Positions 45,701 through 60,700 of a DNA stretch of 64,000 nucleotides are shown in pieces. The stretch's first letter is position 1. Every line of letters begins with the position of its first letter. The stretch spans positions 124,001 to 188,000 of the forward strand of contig JAGYXB010000962.1 of assembly GCA_022495005.1 (NCBI GenBank), written 5' to 3'. Under the pieces are notes generated by a model. It made no database searches. It saw only the letters and a program-made list of their open reading frames with translations, and was not told the origin of the DNA. Both the position numbers and the translations under genes were made by a program. The stretch comes from Rhyacophila brunnea (taxonomy: Eukaryota; Arthropoda; Insecta; Trichoptera; Rhyacophilidae).

Positions 45701-48700
45701 AGGATTCAAACCTGGGACCCACGGCTTTATAGTCCAACGCTTATGCATAGAGATTGAATAGAAAATATGTTAATATGTAATAGTTATTTCGGCTGTATAC
45801 AATAAGTTTTTGAATTGTTTTCAGATCACTCTACCCGAGGATGGTAGTGGGCAAATTATCACTAACAATGGTGAATTTTTTCGAACGGTAACCATAATAC
45901 CGTCAGAAACCTCGAATGGGGAAGTCTGTTATGTCTTGATTGTGCAGCAGCCAGACGCCAAGGAACAGGGTCATGAAGAAAAGGTTCTTCCTGACGGAGA
46001 TGCCAACATGACAGTGTACGACTTCGGTCAGAATGAGGAGATGGAGGAACCACAGGAGTTGGATTCTGGAGCAGAGGATGATAAATCCAAAATTATTAGA
46101 ATACCTTTGAAAAAAGCCCAAACAGTTGCAACGCAGCACATGTGCAATTATTGCAATTACACCAGTCCCAGAAGGTTGGTATTTTTTCTTCAGAATAGTG
46201 GTCCCCATAGTTGATCCGTGGGCATACGCCAAAGTAGATTTCTACTCGATTAAATCGCATATACATAATATTACACTGTGGTACACGTTATTTATTTTTT
46301 GTCCTTTAAGGCCATACCTTAGTTGAGACACAGTCTAAAAAGATTGTCGCTAGGCGATGCGCGGATTGCGGGTCGCGGGTGCAAATGAGGCATGTCAAAC
46401 CAAATATAATTTGTCTTATAAATCCAACATGTGTCCATTTAATGTTCTGTTTATTGTTTTATCAGTAACAATAATAATATATTCATTGACATGTTTTCTT
46501 TTTAAAGTAAATGGGTAGCGTTTTAAGTCATCTTTACACAATTTAAGAATTATTACGGCCGTCGCCATCACGAAGCAAAATGACGTGCTTCCAGATCTAC
46601 ATTCTCTCTCCGAATGGGAGCGAGTGTAAAATTTCGTCGCGCCTATGGTTGAAAATTATTTGCCGTTTCACTGATAAATCACCTTAAGGGTATGCAATCA
46701 AAAAATTTGGCAGACCACTGCTTTACAACATTGAATCTAAAACTAACTCTTGATTTACCAGGGTAGATAGGAAAATCTAATGTCAATTTCTTGGTTAATC
46801 CAAATTCTATAATATTGAAAACTGCCGAAATCATAATATTCTTAGTCAAGTTCACTGCACTATTTGAACATTTACAGTCATACCCGACAGTGATTTAGCA
46901 GTTCTTAGAAATATAGTAATAATAGTAATTCAATGTTTTTTTATCCAATATCTACTGAATATACATAAGATTAAGAATGTAAGATTCTTTTTGTTGAAAA
47001 TACATGATTATGAAAAAAACATCCTAGAAATAAAGTTGGACTGAGTGTAATTTGAATTCACTATGTATTCACTAAATTAATGTATGCCTACGATGGCCGA
47101 GCCAGTTTATAACTTTGTGGTTCCTGAGTTCCGGAGTTTGAATACAAGGCAAATTCACATGTTGTTTTTCAATGTGTGTTTGGAGTATGTACATAATAGG
47201 TTGAGCAAGTGGCTAAGATCCATCTTATATATAAAAATCAATATTTGTTTGTTTGTTTGTATTTTATGCGCTGCTATACCGTTCATCCGATTGCGATAAA
47301 ACTTGTCAACTTATTGCTTGCACTTGCGCGAAGGTTATAGGCTATGTCTTATATATAAAAATGAATATCTGTCTGTCTGTCTGTCCCGTATGCGTTCCTA
47401 TACCATTCATTCGATTGCGATGAAACTCTGGTGAGTTGTTGTGTGCACACCCGCGAAGGTTTCTGAATTAGAAAAATCATCTTCTTCTTCATTCTATCTT
47501 CATTTATTCGTATGGTTCCTATACCATTCATCCGATTGCGACGAAACTTTCGTCAGTTGTGCGCACACCCGCGAAGATTTCTGAATTAGAAAATCACGTT
47601 CTTCTATTCGTATGCGTTCCTATACCATTCATCCGATTGCGATGAAACTTTTGTCAGTTCTTGTGCGCACACCTGCAAAGGTTTCTAAATTAGTACTATA
47701 TAAAATACAAAGTTTGTTTGTTTGTTCCATCCAATTTTGAATTTTTTACTACATATTAATACTATTATGTAATAACGTTTGCATATTTTGGATTCGATTT
47801 TAATTTAGTGTTCTTTTGTTTGACCTTTACTCCTATTAGAATTACTTTCATATTGCCATATTGTATTACACAGATATTTTAATATTAAAAAGATAATTAC
47901 TTATTATTATTTTTTGAATATCTAAGATAAATTTATCCACGAAGCGACCCTGGGTACTTCAGCTTGTTTATTATAAAAACAAAAATATGTTAATTCAACA
48001 TTTGATGTTTAATTCCATTTAAAATTATGAGATCATGTTACATATTATATCAAATTAATCAAATGAAACAGATTAAATTATATTCAGTTTAAAAATGGCA
48101 GCTGCCGGCTTATGGAAGGCAGATTCATCGATGCAATTTGTGCTTGCATTATTGTATGTGTCAAAGCTATGACAAGTAGTTAGCATAGTTGACATATCAA
48201 GTCTAAACAATTTTTTTTCCTGGATTTTTTCTAATTTGTTTTTGAAATTACGTATTTTCAATAATAATAATTAAACATTCTATAATCATTATCATTATTA
48301 TTCTCCATAAGAAAGGAGACACTAAGGATTTTAAAAACTATCGACCAATTAGTCTACCGCCAATTCTGTACAAGGTTTTCACGAAAATACTCTCAAACCA
48401 ACCAAGAGAGCAAGCCTAACAAACTGCCATTATATCTTGGTTTTATAGACTATGGAAACGTGTTTGATTCCATCAAAAAATTCTCAATTATTGACGCCTT
48501 AGCAACCAAGGAATTTCCAGACGCTACATAAACATATTGAACAGTATATACAGTGATGCCACAGCATGCGTGAAACTCCACAAACAGTCGTGTAAATTCC
48601 CAATCAACAAAGGTGTCCGGCAAGGTGATACCATTTCACCGAAACTATTCACCGCTACTCTTGAGGACTTATTCAGGAAACTTGATTGGTAGGAAAAAGG

Positions 48701-51700
48701 TGTTCCAATTAATGGGGAGCACCTCAGTCACCTGCGCTTTGCAGATGATATTGTTATACTCTCACAAGACCCGAAAGACCTCCAAGGTAGAATGCAAGAA
48801 CTCGCGGATGTCAGTCAAACGGTCGGCCAAAAGATAAATGTCTCAAAGACAAAAGTGATGAGGAACTATTTTTCGGACCCTGCGATTATCTGTATTAATG
48901 GCACCCAACTCGAGCAAGTCAGCAGCTACGTCTATCTCGGACAGCAGGTACCCATCGACAGCATGCACGATGAAATTGCTCGAAGAACAAAGCTGGGATG
49001 GAGTGCTTTTGGACATCTGAATAGTATCTTCAAGAGTGACCTACCATTATGTCTTAAGCGTAGGGTGTTCAACCAATGTGTGCTACCCGTGCTCACATAT
49101 GGCTGCGAGATGTGGACCCTCAACACGAGAGATGTCCAAAGGCTAAGAGTCGTACAGTGAGACATGGAGAGGTGTATGTTGGGCATCACGGGAAAGACCC
49201 GTAAGAGAAACGATTGGGTTAGGAAGCAGACAGGAGTACGCGATGTAATAGACGTTGCCAAAAGCTGAAATAGAGATGGGCGGGGCACATTGTTCGCCGA
49301 AAGGGCGGCCGCTGGACAAATGCCGTGATTCAGTGGTACCCAAGGGGCACGAAACGGCCACCTAGTCGCCCTAAAAGTCACTGGATTGACGAATGGTAAA
49401 GTTCGGCGGAAATACGTGGCAGCGAATGACACAGGACCGAGAGAGTTGGAAGAAGCTTGGGGAAGCCTTCATCCAGCAGTGGATTGACCCCGGCGATGAT
49501 GATGATGATGATAATCTAGTATATATTCGAAATTTATTTTATAAAATTGAATAAGAATAATTACAAGACAAAAAGAACTTTTTATATACAACATTTTTAA
49601 ATTTTCTGTTGAATTATTACGCTCAATGTGCTCAAACTTGTACTTGATATGAAGTAAATAAAAAACAAACAAACAAATAGAGAATACTGAAATGTCATTT
49701 TGATTTCCATAGTAACGCATGTATATATTAATAATTTAGTTGCTAGGATCACCCCCTTAGCAACCAATAATAGTCTTACTTTTTACGGATTTTTCTGAAA
49801 TAACTTTCCATACAAAACAGAATTAACTGAAAATGAATTCAATTCTGCTTAAAGATGGCTAAAGTATTAAAAGAATGCATTCGCATCGTGTTCTGATATA
49901 TTCTAAAAGTTTCAAATGTCTAGCTAGTCGGGAAGTTAGTTAAAAATCGATTGCAAGATTTGTACTGGACAGACAACCACCGGACAAACAAGAATACGAG
50001 CTAATAAAAATGTTGTAAAAATGAATCAGTAATAACCAGTTGTTTTTTTTTAAACGAAATATGTGTTGGGATCTTTAAAAACGAATGGCTGCAAATGTCA
50101 ATATTGCAGGATAAGTTTGATACCTCCACGTTTCTACGTGTATGGAAGACCCCTTAAGGGAAAAGTACGAGCGAAGCTATGGATGCCACATTCATGTTTC
50201 TTATAGTCCGCCAAGCCAAATTTCCGTCCATCGCCGCTCGATCAAGTAGAATGCTCTGTACTTTTATTTATTAACTAAAAAAAAATGTAAAAATTGCTAG
50301 ATAGGGAGATAAAAGTTGGTCATGCGAGATTGGTATGATCGAGACTCGAAGGAAATAATTTTAGTTTTTAAATCGTATTTGTATTAAGATACCTAATGTT
50401 GTTTCTTTTGGGCTCAATTCCTCCGAAATCGCTGTAACTTTCGACTACCTGGCAAAAAGGTGACTTGGACGACCCTTATGGTAAAACCCAGGTAAAGGCC
50501 AAGCATTCTGCCGCAGGCGAGAACGACAGAGAGGGATGAGCGTTCAGGGGTAGATCGAGAGGGACAGCGATAAAGCCAAAAAAGGGGGACATAACCAATC
50601 TGGCAGGCAGTACGCCGTAGCCTTTCGATCCGTGATGGACACAGTGTCCCCGCGCACCGCTCCTAGTGATACTTTTCGCTGAATTGTAAAATAATTTCAG
50701 AGTTCGCGTGCTACGTACGTTGAGGAAGAATTCGCTAGTGTTACGAACCAAGTGATTCATAGATCCTAAAATTTTAATTGCCGCAGCCCACGGCGCCCAT
50801 CGTTAACAAATTTAGGGCTGTTGTAAAATTATTCATGTGTATTGATATTGTGTATCTGTGTGTATAGCGGTAACCTTTTTTGTGAACCTAAACTGTTAAA
50901 AATAAAACTTTCTGCTAAGATTTGTGATACGAACAACGTGTGTTTCATTTTGAATATCCACCATCGTCAATCCTACATCTTAACCCAACTGTCAAGACCT
51001 AACCTTACACTGAACGTGCTCTACTAACCCAAAGTCAGCTTCGATTGACCGCCCTGAACAATTTACATCACTGAGCTAGTCGAAGGGTGGAAGCTGGTCG
51101 CTTGACTCACACGTATCGACCGAAGGCGCGCTGTCAAGGGCGTCATTAACGTCGATAACCATCCTCACTAATGAAGCAAAGGATATGAAGAAAGAGAGAT
51201 CATTACTATTTGTATCATACTACATACTGGTAGATATGTAACAATCATTTCAATTTCTGCATTGCTCATGTTTCCTGAATCCCGATACGCTTAGTCACTT
51301 TAACAGCGTCTCTGTTCTGGCAGAACACACTAACTGGAGAATACTAGTTTTGAGTAGTTTGACTTTGAAGTTGTTAAAAAGTTTGAAATAATGGTCTATC
51401 ATGTGAGTTTATTAAGTAATCGTAAAAAGGATGACTTTAAAATAAAGACTGTTTATTTATTAAGAAGGTTTCCAGACGGTAAAGTTTGAAATAAGGAACA
51501 TTTTGGTACTAACTCAATATGTCATTTTTTCGAATTAGTGTCTTCTGCCAGAACAGTGACGAGATGTTCTTTGCGGCTGCAAACTAAATTCACATTCTTT
51601 CCCGCAGGTACATGCTATCTAGACACATGAAGTGCCACTCAGAAGAAAGGCCACACAAATGTTCAGTTTGCGAGAGGGGGTTCAAAAAGATGGTGTCCCT

Positions 51701-54700
51701 GCAAAACCATGTGAACACTCACAATGGGACCAAACCCCACAAGTGCAGGTCTTGCGAAAGCGCCTTCACAACATCAGGTAAATAATTATTTATTTCTATC
51801 ATAGCATCCATCACTATGCATTATTACTTTATTGACGAGGTATTAGCTTCATTTTACTGTCCTACAATTTGTATTCTTAATTCAATGAAAACAAATAAGT
51901 ATGATTGACAAAGTTTAGTGTGCACTATTTTTGTCGAATTTCCACAGCCTACCTTCATCTTTCACCACTGCTGTCTTCACCTCTTAGCTATAGATTTATT
52001 CTTAGGTAGGTAGGTGAACAAGGGTTCAACATAATTATATTGATAATTGAAAGCGTAATATAATTATACAGTATAACCTTGATTATCCAGACTTATTGGA
52101 AATGAAGGTAATCCGAATAGCTATAAATCCTCATTACTAAGTCATATCGCACACCCAGTATCTATCTATCCACCCTAAGTATCTGTATCTGTTCCCGAAG
52201 CTGAGTATGCGTCTGCTCTGAACCTCCGTAAGGTGTCATGACTCATTACTGTAAAGCATCATCGTTGGAATGTAAGATTGACCTAGTACAGCCATGAGTC
52301 CTAGATATTCCGCATTGAGTTTGATGTTTCACCAGCCATTCTTGTTTGAAATGTGAGCTTTCTTAGCCAAGTGCTATCTCCTATGATGTTCATTTACAGG
52401 TATGTAAGGCCGTCACTAATCGGGGGAATCTAGATCGCAACAGATGCTACATATTTCACAAATACGAACTGTTGAGCAGACAGGTTTTTGTCTCGTGAAA
52501 GCCCTCTGTTAAGTTGTCAAATGGGACAGTGTTATCATCGTACTCCAGGTCTCTGCTTTACCATGGGTAACAGCTTGCCTCGTGGTGGTTTTGACTTCCC
52601 TACAACTAGCCTTGACTTGAATGCTTGATGATACTCTGTAAACATATCGTAAAAATAAACATCTGTCTCTACAACATGCGTTTCTGTTCCTCCACCCCCG
52701 CTTCTTGGCATTTGTCAATGTCGTTTGGTTAGCAATATTGCATATAGCGCAATACAGCCGGTGACAATACTCCATGAGCTATTTTTATAGGCTTTTAGTG
52801 CTGCGTTTAATTCTGTAATGAGGGAAATATAGATTGGCCATAAGTTGGCTGCCAAATAACGGCTCTGCACCCAAACTGTGTCATTCAATTTATATTGTTA
52901 CCGTCAAACCCCCTAACTTCGCCCAGTTTTTTAACAGAAAGTCATTTTGCCACCAAAATATCCACCAATATGAAGTCTTATAGACCTTATGTAATGCACA
53001 ACGATGGTGTTTATTATTATTTATATTGAAGTAACACCCTTTTCATACTAAATAATACAATAAATCACTATTTTTTATATGGACGAAGTTTTACAGTACA
53101 TCTATAACCAACATGTATTTTTATTATGAATGATAATCAAACTGTTTGTTTATTGGTTGACAGGAGAACTTGTGAGACATGTACGGTACCGTCACACCCA
53201 TGAAAGACCACACAAATGCGATGAGTGTGACTACGCTTCGGTGGAACTATCCAAGCTTAAACGCCACGTACGCTGCCACACCGGTGAACGACCCTACCAG
53301 GTAATTCTTTAGGACCAGATTTTTTATATTACACTTCTATTTTTATTTAACTCTCAAAAGCTTAATCTACAATAAATTTGTTCTTGGGAACCCAACAATG
53401 CCATCTATAAGGCTCTCGTCAACATCCATAATGCAAAAGTATTTAAGTCATTGTGACCTACTGTACGTTTGTGCATTGAGGAAATGGTGAGTGATATGGA
53501 TGGCATTACTTTGGAATATAAAGAAAAGTAATGAATCCTCGACCAAACAATAAAATAAATTGTGCCTGATAACACAGGATAAAATTGAATTTCTTTGTTT
53601 ATGTAGACTGTCTGGTACTAACAGATGGATTAAGATGTTTTGTGGTGTGCAAACCGTTCAATTATCTGAAGATGTAAATTTGAATGATGAATCAGACTAT
53701 ATTACATACATTCTTATTATGCAAATGTTATAACATATCTTTCTATATTATTACAGTGTCAGAATTGCACATATGCGTCAACTGATACTTTCAAATTAAA
53801 GCGTCATCAGAGAATTCACACCGGAGAAAAACCCTACAAATGTGACGCTTGTCACATGTGTTTCACCCAGTCAAACTCCCTAAAGTCACACAAACTCACC
53901 CACAATGGTATGCATAAATTCTTTCATCTTACTTACTTAAGCTGACGCTACACACGATTTATGTTATCCGCCCATCTCCTCCGGGGCGACCCACGGGTCT
54001 ACTTACAGATGTTCCTATCTAAACTTTATGGAGAGCTCTAGATCCATTGCATATAACAATGTGCGCCCTCAAGTCATTGACTATATTGGGCTTAAATTTT
54101 TCACAGAGCACAGCATTCATACGGATATGTCACTTTTGGTTTTCTTTAACCGATAAAAGTATTCTTCGAAGAATTTTGTTTTCAATACTTGGATAGCCTT
54201 CGCTTGTCTCATTTTGATTATGTGAGCCACAGAGCTCAAAAAATTATTCATAAATATAAAATCGAAATTGTGGCATAGGTAAATAAAAGAATATTTCATG
54301 TTAGATACAGTTTATTTTAACAGTATGACATTAAGAACATAAGTTTATAATATTAATACTATCGACCAAAGGTACTTGATGGAATTTGAATTAAAATTCT
54401 AATGGATTTAAGTTTTGTACTATGGACGTAGAAGAAGAGGGAGGCCAAAGATTCGCTGGTTGGATGGAGCTGCCAGTGACTGCCGTATTCTGGGGGTACC
54501 AAATTGGAAAGCGGCCATACTGGATAGGGACAGGTGGAGGGAGCTGTTGGAGGAGGCCAGGACCCACACCGTGTTGTCGCGCCCCTGATGATGATGATGA
54601 CTATTCCATTTGAGTCGTTTTTGCGACCCAGCTTTCGCCTTTCGGCATCTTCAAATCTTCGACGTCAAAAGTCAAAGATGTGCGAACAGATTTTTAATTT

Positions 54701-57700
54701 AAAATATGTAGCAGATGTTGAGAAATACTCCTGCCTGTATATTTACAGGCTGCCAGAATATTCCCGTAAAGATATTACGGAAAAAGCTTATGGTACGTTT
54801 ACATCTGACACTTATACCGTTATACTTATTTTATGTGTCGGACATAAAATTTCATTTACTGTTTACACCTGCATGACATAAAATTCTGGTATACTTCTCG
54901 TTGAAATAAAGTCTCGACACTTTATTCAATGGCAACATTGGAATAAATATATGCGGTGTTTACATATGATATTGTAATTTATTCGGACACTTATTTTGTA
55001 TACTTCTCAAAAACGTTATGTCAGTTGTCAATATGGGAATGTTAAAAAGAAAGCAGCGAGTGTTATTATTTTAAGTCTTTTGGCAACAAAAAGGAGGAAA
55101 AAATGGTCTAGATGGGTGCGGGAATGGATTCAGCGACGAAAAGAACTAGGTGCCTTCCGTTTAATGTCAGAGTTTAAAATCGAAGATCCAACTCAATTTG
55201 TGAACTTTAGTTTGCAAGATTGGACCTTTTGCCAAAAAACAAGACACACAATTCAAAAATGCGTAGAAGAACGATTAACAGTAACCTTGCGATATCTAGC
55301 ACTTGATCGTCATTGCATATTCAATATAATATTATCGTACCTAATACGAGTGCAGGTGTGGGCCAAAATGAATTAGGTAATACCATTTGAAGCGCATTTT
55401 TTCTTCACAGAGTGCATCAGAATTAATCGTATGTGCCGAGAAAAAGCGATATTTTATTTTCGAACAAAATCCATAGAACACGGCACATCCGATTTATTTC
55501 TCATTGTCTATGATTTTTGACAGATCGCTACAGTACATTTATTAACGTAAACGTTGGGCATACATTCATGGTTTACCCATGATTATTGATTGTCCGTTGT
55601 TTTAGAAATATATATATGCAATTCACTAGGTACCTGTCAAACTACGAATATTGTGTCAGGTACTTGACATAAAAGTAGACGGTGGTCCAACTTCGGTGAT
55701 ATATCGCTCCAAGTTCGAACTTGTCGAATACGCGGTGTTTACATTTGCATATATAAGTAGATTGAATAAGTGACAGGTGAGTGTCGACACACGCAAAATA
55801 AGTGGCAGATACAAATATACTTACTGTTTACACTTAAGTGAATATGGTGTCATACATAAATATGACGATATTAGTGTCAAATGTAAACGTACCATTAGAA
55901 TGAAGTAGGAAATACAATGGATTTGACAGTTTGTGGGAGATTATTAGGTTTCAGTAGCGACGTGTGCGAAGCATCAGTCACTGGCCAGTTTATGAGTTCC
56001 ATCAGCAACCAGTTTGTCGGATTTTAGTTTCTGCGTGAGAGGATGGCCTTACCCATTCATGTCATTGGTTCCCAAGTACTTAATAACAGCGGTGCTTTCG
56101 AGTGTCGAGTTACCCACCAAAATATTTTATTCTATTCTTCCTTGACGTTTAAGTACACGGTCTTTTCAACATTAACCTATGGATTTATTCAAGCTTCTCT
56201 TACAGCCTTATCTTAAGCAAAATTAAAAACAATATAACCGATAAGGAGTCAGTTACATGTAAATTGTACGTAAAACATTTCACCGTGGCACAGTTTGCCG
56301 TGAGCTCTCTATCGGAAAGAGATGACCGTATACTATACGGTCTCCAATTTTATTAGATTTATGGCGATATTACATATTACAAATTGAATTAATAGGCATT
56401 TCCATAGTATCAAGTTATAGCAAACTTTGTAAATCGATGACTGCGACAATAATCTTTGTATATCTGTTCTCACTTAGTTAGTTAATAGCTGACTAATTAT
56501 TACATAATTATAAGTTGATAAAATAATAATCAGTACATCACGATTGATCGAAAGAGAATTATTCGATCATAAGTTTTCGATAGAAGCACATCGCTCTGTG
56601 CTGTGATTCACATTATTGTAAAAATTGTACCCCTGCACCGCGATTTCCTAACTATCGTCTCGTGTGGCACCAGACGATAGTTAGGAAATCGGGCCCCTGT
56701 ACTTAGGCAAATGAAATAAACTGTCACTCTTCCATAATCACGACAACGATTTCTCATCTCTCCTCGCCTCAACACCATTGGCCCTCACATCGACGTCCCC
56801 TACAGATTCAATATGAACATTAATTCAATTTTCATGGGTGGTTTTGGCAAAATTCATGAATTCAAGAATAAAAACCTAACCTAACCTAACAAATAATCCG
56901 GTATATCGGCTATTTTCAAAATTTAGTTTGCTGCTGGCTTCCTGTAAACCGACAAGAACCGTGTTTATCCCAGAGGTTGGACGGTCTTTAATATACGGCC
57001 ATATATTTCCGATATAACATTTCACTGTGAAGTGTGACATGGCGAACTCCATACGTACAAGTTTCCGGACACATAAGGAGTCACCATAGTTGTCTACCCG
57101 AATTGACACTAACGGTTTTATTGTATTGCAGCTGGCGAGAAGCCGATATTCCCGTGTGAACTGTGCCCAGCAACCTGTGGTCGGAAGACGGATTTGAGAA
57201 TACATGTAAAAAAGCTGCATACATCGGAGAAACCCCTCACATGCAAACGATGTGGGAAATCATTCCCAGACAGATACAGTTATAAACTGCATAATAAGGT
57301 ATTTATATACAAATCGTATTTATTAGTGCGGAGTCGAGGTGAGTTGGAAATACTGTCACCAGTTTGTGCACTCAAGTTTCGGATGAAACTACCCATACTA
57401 AGTATTTGTGGCCCAATAAACTTATTCCAAAAAACTTGTGATGATATCATCGCAAGTCACTGTTCTGTGCACTCGCCAGTTGGTAGACTTTCAACACTAT
57501 TGACATTAAATGTGCACAAACGAAATAGCACTTGAATATAGGTATATTTTAATTTATTAGTCTATTGTGTTTGAATGTATGAATAATAATAGGTCATAAA
57601 TTTTGTGTCGCAGCACAGTGGTGAGATGATGCACAGGCTTAGGCTTGTTATATACCGTATATGTTTAAAATTAAAAAAAAAACTGTTATTCATTTTTGTT

Positions 57701-60700
57701 AACAATAATATTGTAACCTAACAGAAAAACAACTCATAAATTTAAAATTTTATAGTACTTAAATAAAAAATAAATAATAAATGGGACTTTTTGACAAGCG
57801 GAGCTCAGCGTATTTTTAGCGATTATATTGAAGCCGATACACAGTCTGAGTTCCCTGAGTCGATACGTATTTTAAAATACTAATAATATGGAATTGGTCG
57901 CATATGCTCGCCAAACGATCTATATAGTATTCCAAATACTAGTAAGTATTTTGGAACAAGTTTATATACTAAGTATTTTTTTATACTGGTAGTAAGTATA
58001 CTTAGTCTTCAAAATCGACCAGTTTTCCCATCTCTAGTGCGGAGCCAGAATGTTTCTGAAGGTTAGGAAATATTTTTGTTTCTGTGTAATAATAGGATGT
58101 ATGTATCCCACAAAGGACAAGCGACAGAATATCCGCTTCTGCAGCCATGGGTCGCTAGCGTCTGCAAATGTCAAATTGTTTTTTTAATTTGTGCTTGGAT
58201 CCAGATCATCCTAATAGGTTGATTGAATGGCTAACAACTATTTATTGTATAAAAAAACCTCTTAAGAAACTTTCTGATTAGGCGGTCAAGACCTAAGGAA
58301 ATGATTCTAAGAATTATAATCAATAAGGCCAATTTTATTGCAGCATTTGGATATTAATTTACGTTTTTCAGTTTATTTTGAATGATATTTTTCGGTTATT
58401 GGCATGCGATTGGCGTATTGGCAAATGCAGTAATGTTTCTACTTTTTATTTGTAATGTGATATTATAAGGTGAAATAAAAGTGCGTTTGCTTTTAGACGA
58501 GGGAGATAAAAATTCATGTTATTTCACTGGCTACACACCAATTGCGATAGAAAAATTATACTGTAGCAATATCCTCTCAAACATTATTTTAGAGCGGTAT
58601 TGCATTATGCGGAAAATAGTTTTGGGGATTATCAGTGTGGAATCAGAAGCAACCATAGCACTATCGATCAGATTTTCACGCTACGATAGATACTGGAAAA
58701 GAAGTGGTAATGCGACTAGATGTTCACTGTCTCTTCGTGGATTTCAAAACTGCATGTGACTGCATATAGAAGCTCTTTGGAGCATATTGAAAGAATTCCA
58801 AATCCCAAGGAAACGATCGATATAGTAAGGGTATTTATTCGCAGAGGGATCCAGAAGCAGGATTTATATACAGGGGAATGTATTGGAATCTTTCGAGGTA
58901 ATAACTAAACTGGAGGAGGGCGACTCCTTATCAGCTATTCTTTTTAATCTTGCTCTAGAGAAAGCTGTAAGGCAGGCTCTCAAAGTAGGAGACAGAGCTG
59001 TCCTAAACGGATCCCACAAAGTATTAGGCTGTGCCGATGATCTGGTGATACTCTCGAAAAAAGAAACGCATATACGGGATATTTTTACTCCTATTTAATG
59101 CGGCAAAACAAATATATCTAAAGATTAACATTGAGAAGACCATGTAATTAAGAGTGTCAAGGAAGAATAGAAGAATAGACACCCAGGAAACTTTTGGAAC
59201 AGTAAATTTTTTAACCCCCCCTCCCCCCAAACGTTAAAAAATATATTTACCCTTAAATCCCTGATCCCCTATATTGTCTTTTCAGATCATTTTATATTTT
59301 TTGTTTACTTTGTTGTGACATTTTCTCTGACCCCCCCTTCCCCGTTCGTCACAAATCATCACATTATATCAGAACCCCTCCCATCCCTAGAGCGTGACAT
59401 CATATATGGACGGTCCCTAGTGTGTCCACTTTACTATTATAATTTTGTAACTATTTCACCCTATGGTTTCAGAGGCTTGGGAAGGTTGCAAATTTAATAT
59501 CCGCTTATGAGTGGCGATTGTTGTAATATCTCTTGGTTATTAGAATTTTGCATAATGCGTTGCGTAATTGACAGGAAACAATTGAAGACGTTAATATCAT
59601 TTGTTATACTATTAATTGCATCCATTGTCAGATTTATTGTTTGCTAAGCATGACTTCAGTATGATTTATTATTTTATTATTTCCTATTAATATAATTGGA
59701 ATATATTGCTAAATTGATATTATTTTTATTATCATCATATCCCCATTTCGATCCATACATTTATATCATTTATAATTTCGGATCGATAGGACCACTAATA
59801 TAAAAGATAGACTAGTGTCACGGATGGGGTCGCCGCATAACCAAGCCTCTAGCAGTGAAAACTGAGCGAATCCTGTCACTTAATGAATGGGCTCTGCTAT
59901 ATTACATCACATTCTATTTTGGTTGACTGGTTGTGCTACTTTAAAAATAGGCATTCGTCTCTCGTCGCCCCTTGTGAACTTTATACGTAGGGCTGTAATA
60001 ATACGAGGGTGGGTCAATAAGTCCTTAGAAAAGCCGACAGGTGGCGCGACTAGTACTGTAAGCGGTTTGTTTTCATGCAGCGGCACTACCGATTCAGTAT
60101 GCTGCGAAGTTTCAATCAGATTGGTCGGGTTGTTGTTTTTTATTTTCGTACATTTAAAAAAAAAATTTGCTTGTTTACAAAATGGAGAAAATTGAGTTTA
60201 GAGCTGTTATTAAACATTTTAATATAAAAGGGTTAACAGCAAAGGAAATAAAAAATGAGTTGGATTTAGTTCACGGCATATCTGCTCCTTCACTTGCAAC
60301 TATTTATAACTGGTTAAATGAATTTAAGCGTGGTCGTACATCAACAAAGGATGAACCACGCTCAGGACGTCCTGTAGAGGTGACTACACCAGAAATGATC
60401 AATAAAATCCACGATATGGTGTCAAGTGACCGAAGATTAAAGTTGAGTGAGATAATTGAAGTTACAGGGATCTCAAAATATAGCGTCATTTCTATTTTAC
60501 ATGACAAATTGGGCATGAAAAATATTTCTGCAAGATGAGTGCCGCGTTTGCTCACAGTCGACAATAAACGCAATAGGGTGGTGGCCTCTAAAGCCTGTTG
60601 TCGCTCATGCAACGCAATCCGGATGAATTTTTTCGTCGCTTTGTGACTGTAGATGAAACATGGATATACCACTATACTCCCGAGGCGAAAGAACAGTCAA

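Noticed and set aside
47260..47980. CRISPR-like array
   Set aside because: The repeat units are about 105-118 bp, head to tail and degenerate, in animal DNA. They form an interspersed repeat with internal tandem structure.
48932..49432. 166-codon open frame on the - strand
   Set aside because: It is antisense to the RTE-like reverse transcriptase, whose + strand motifs ([14 protein letters not shown]) explain the region.
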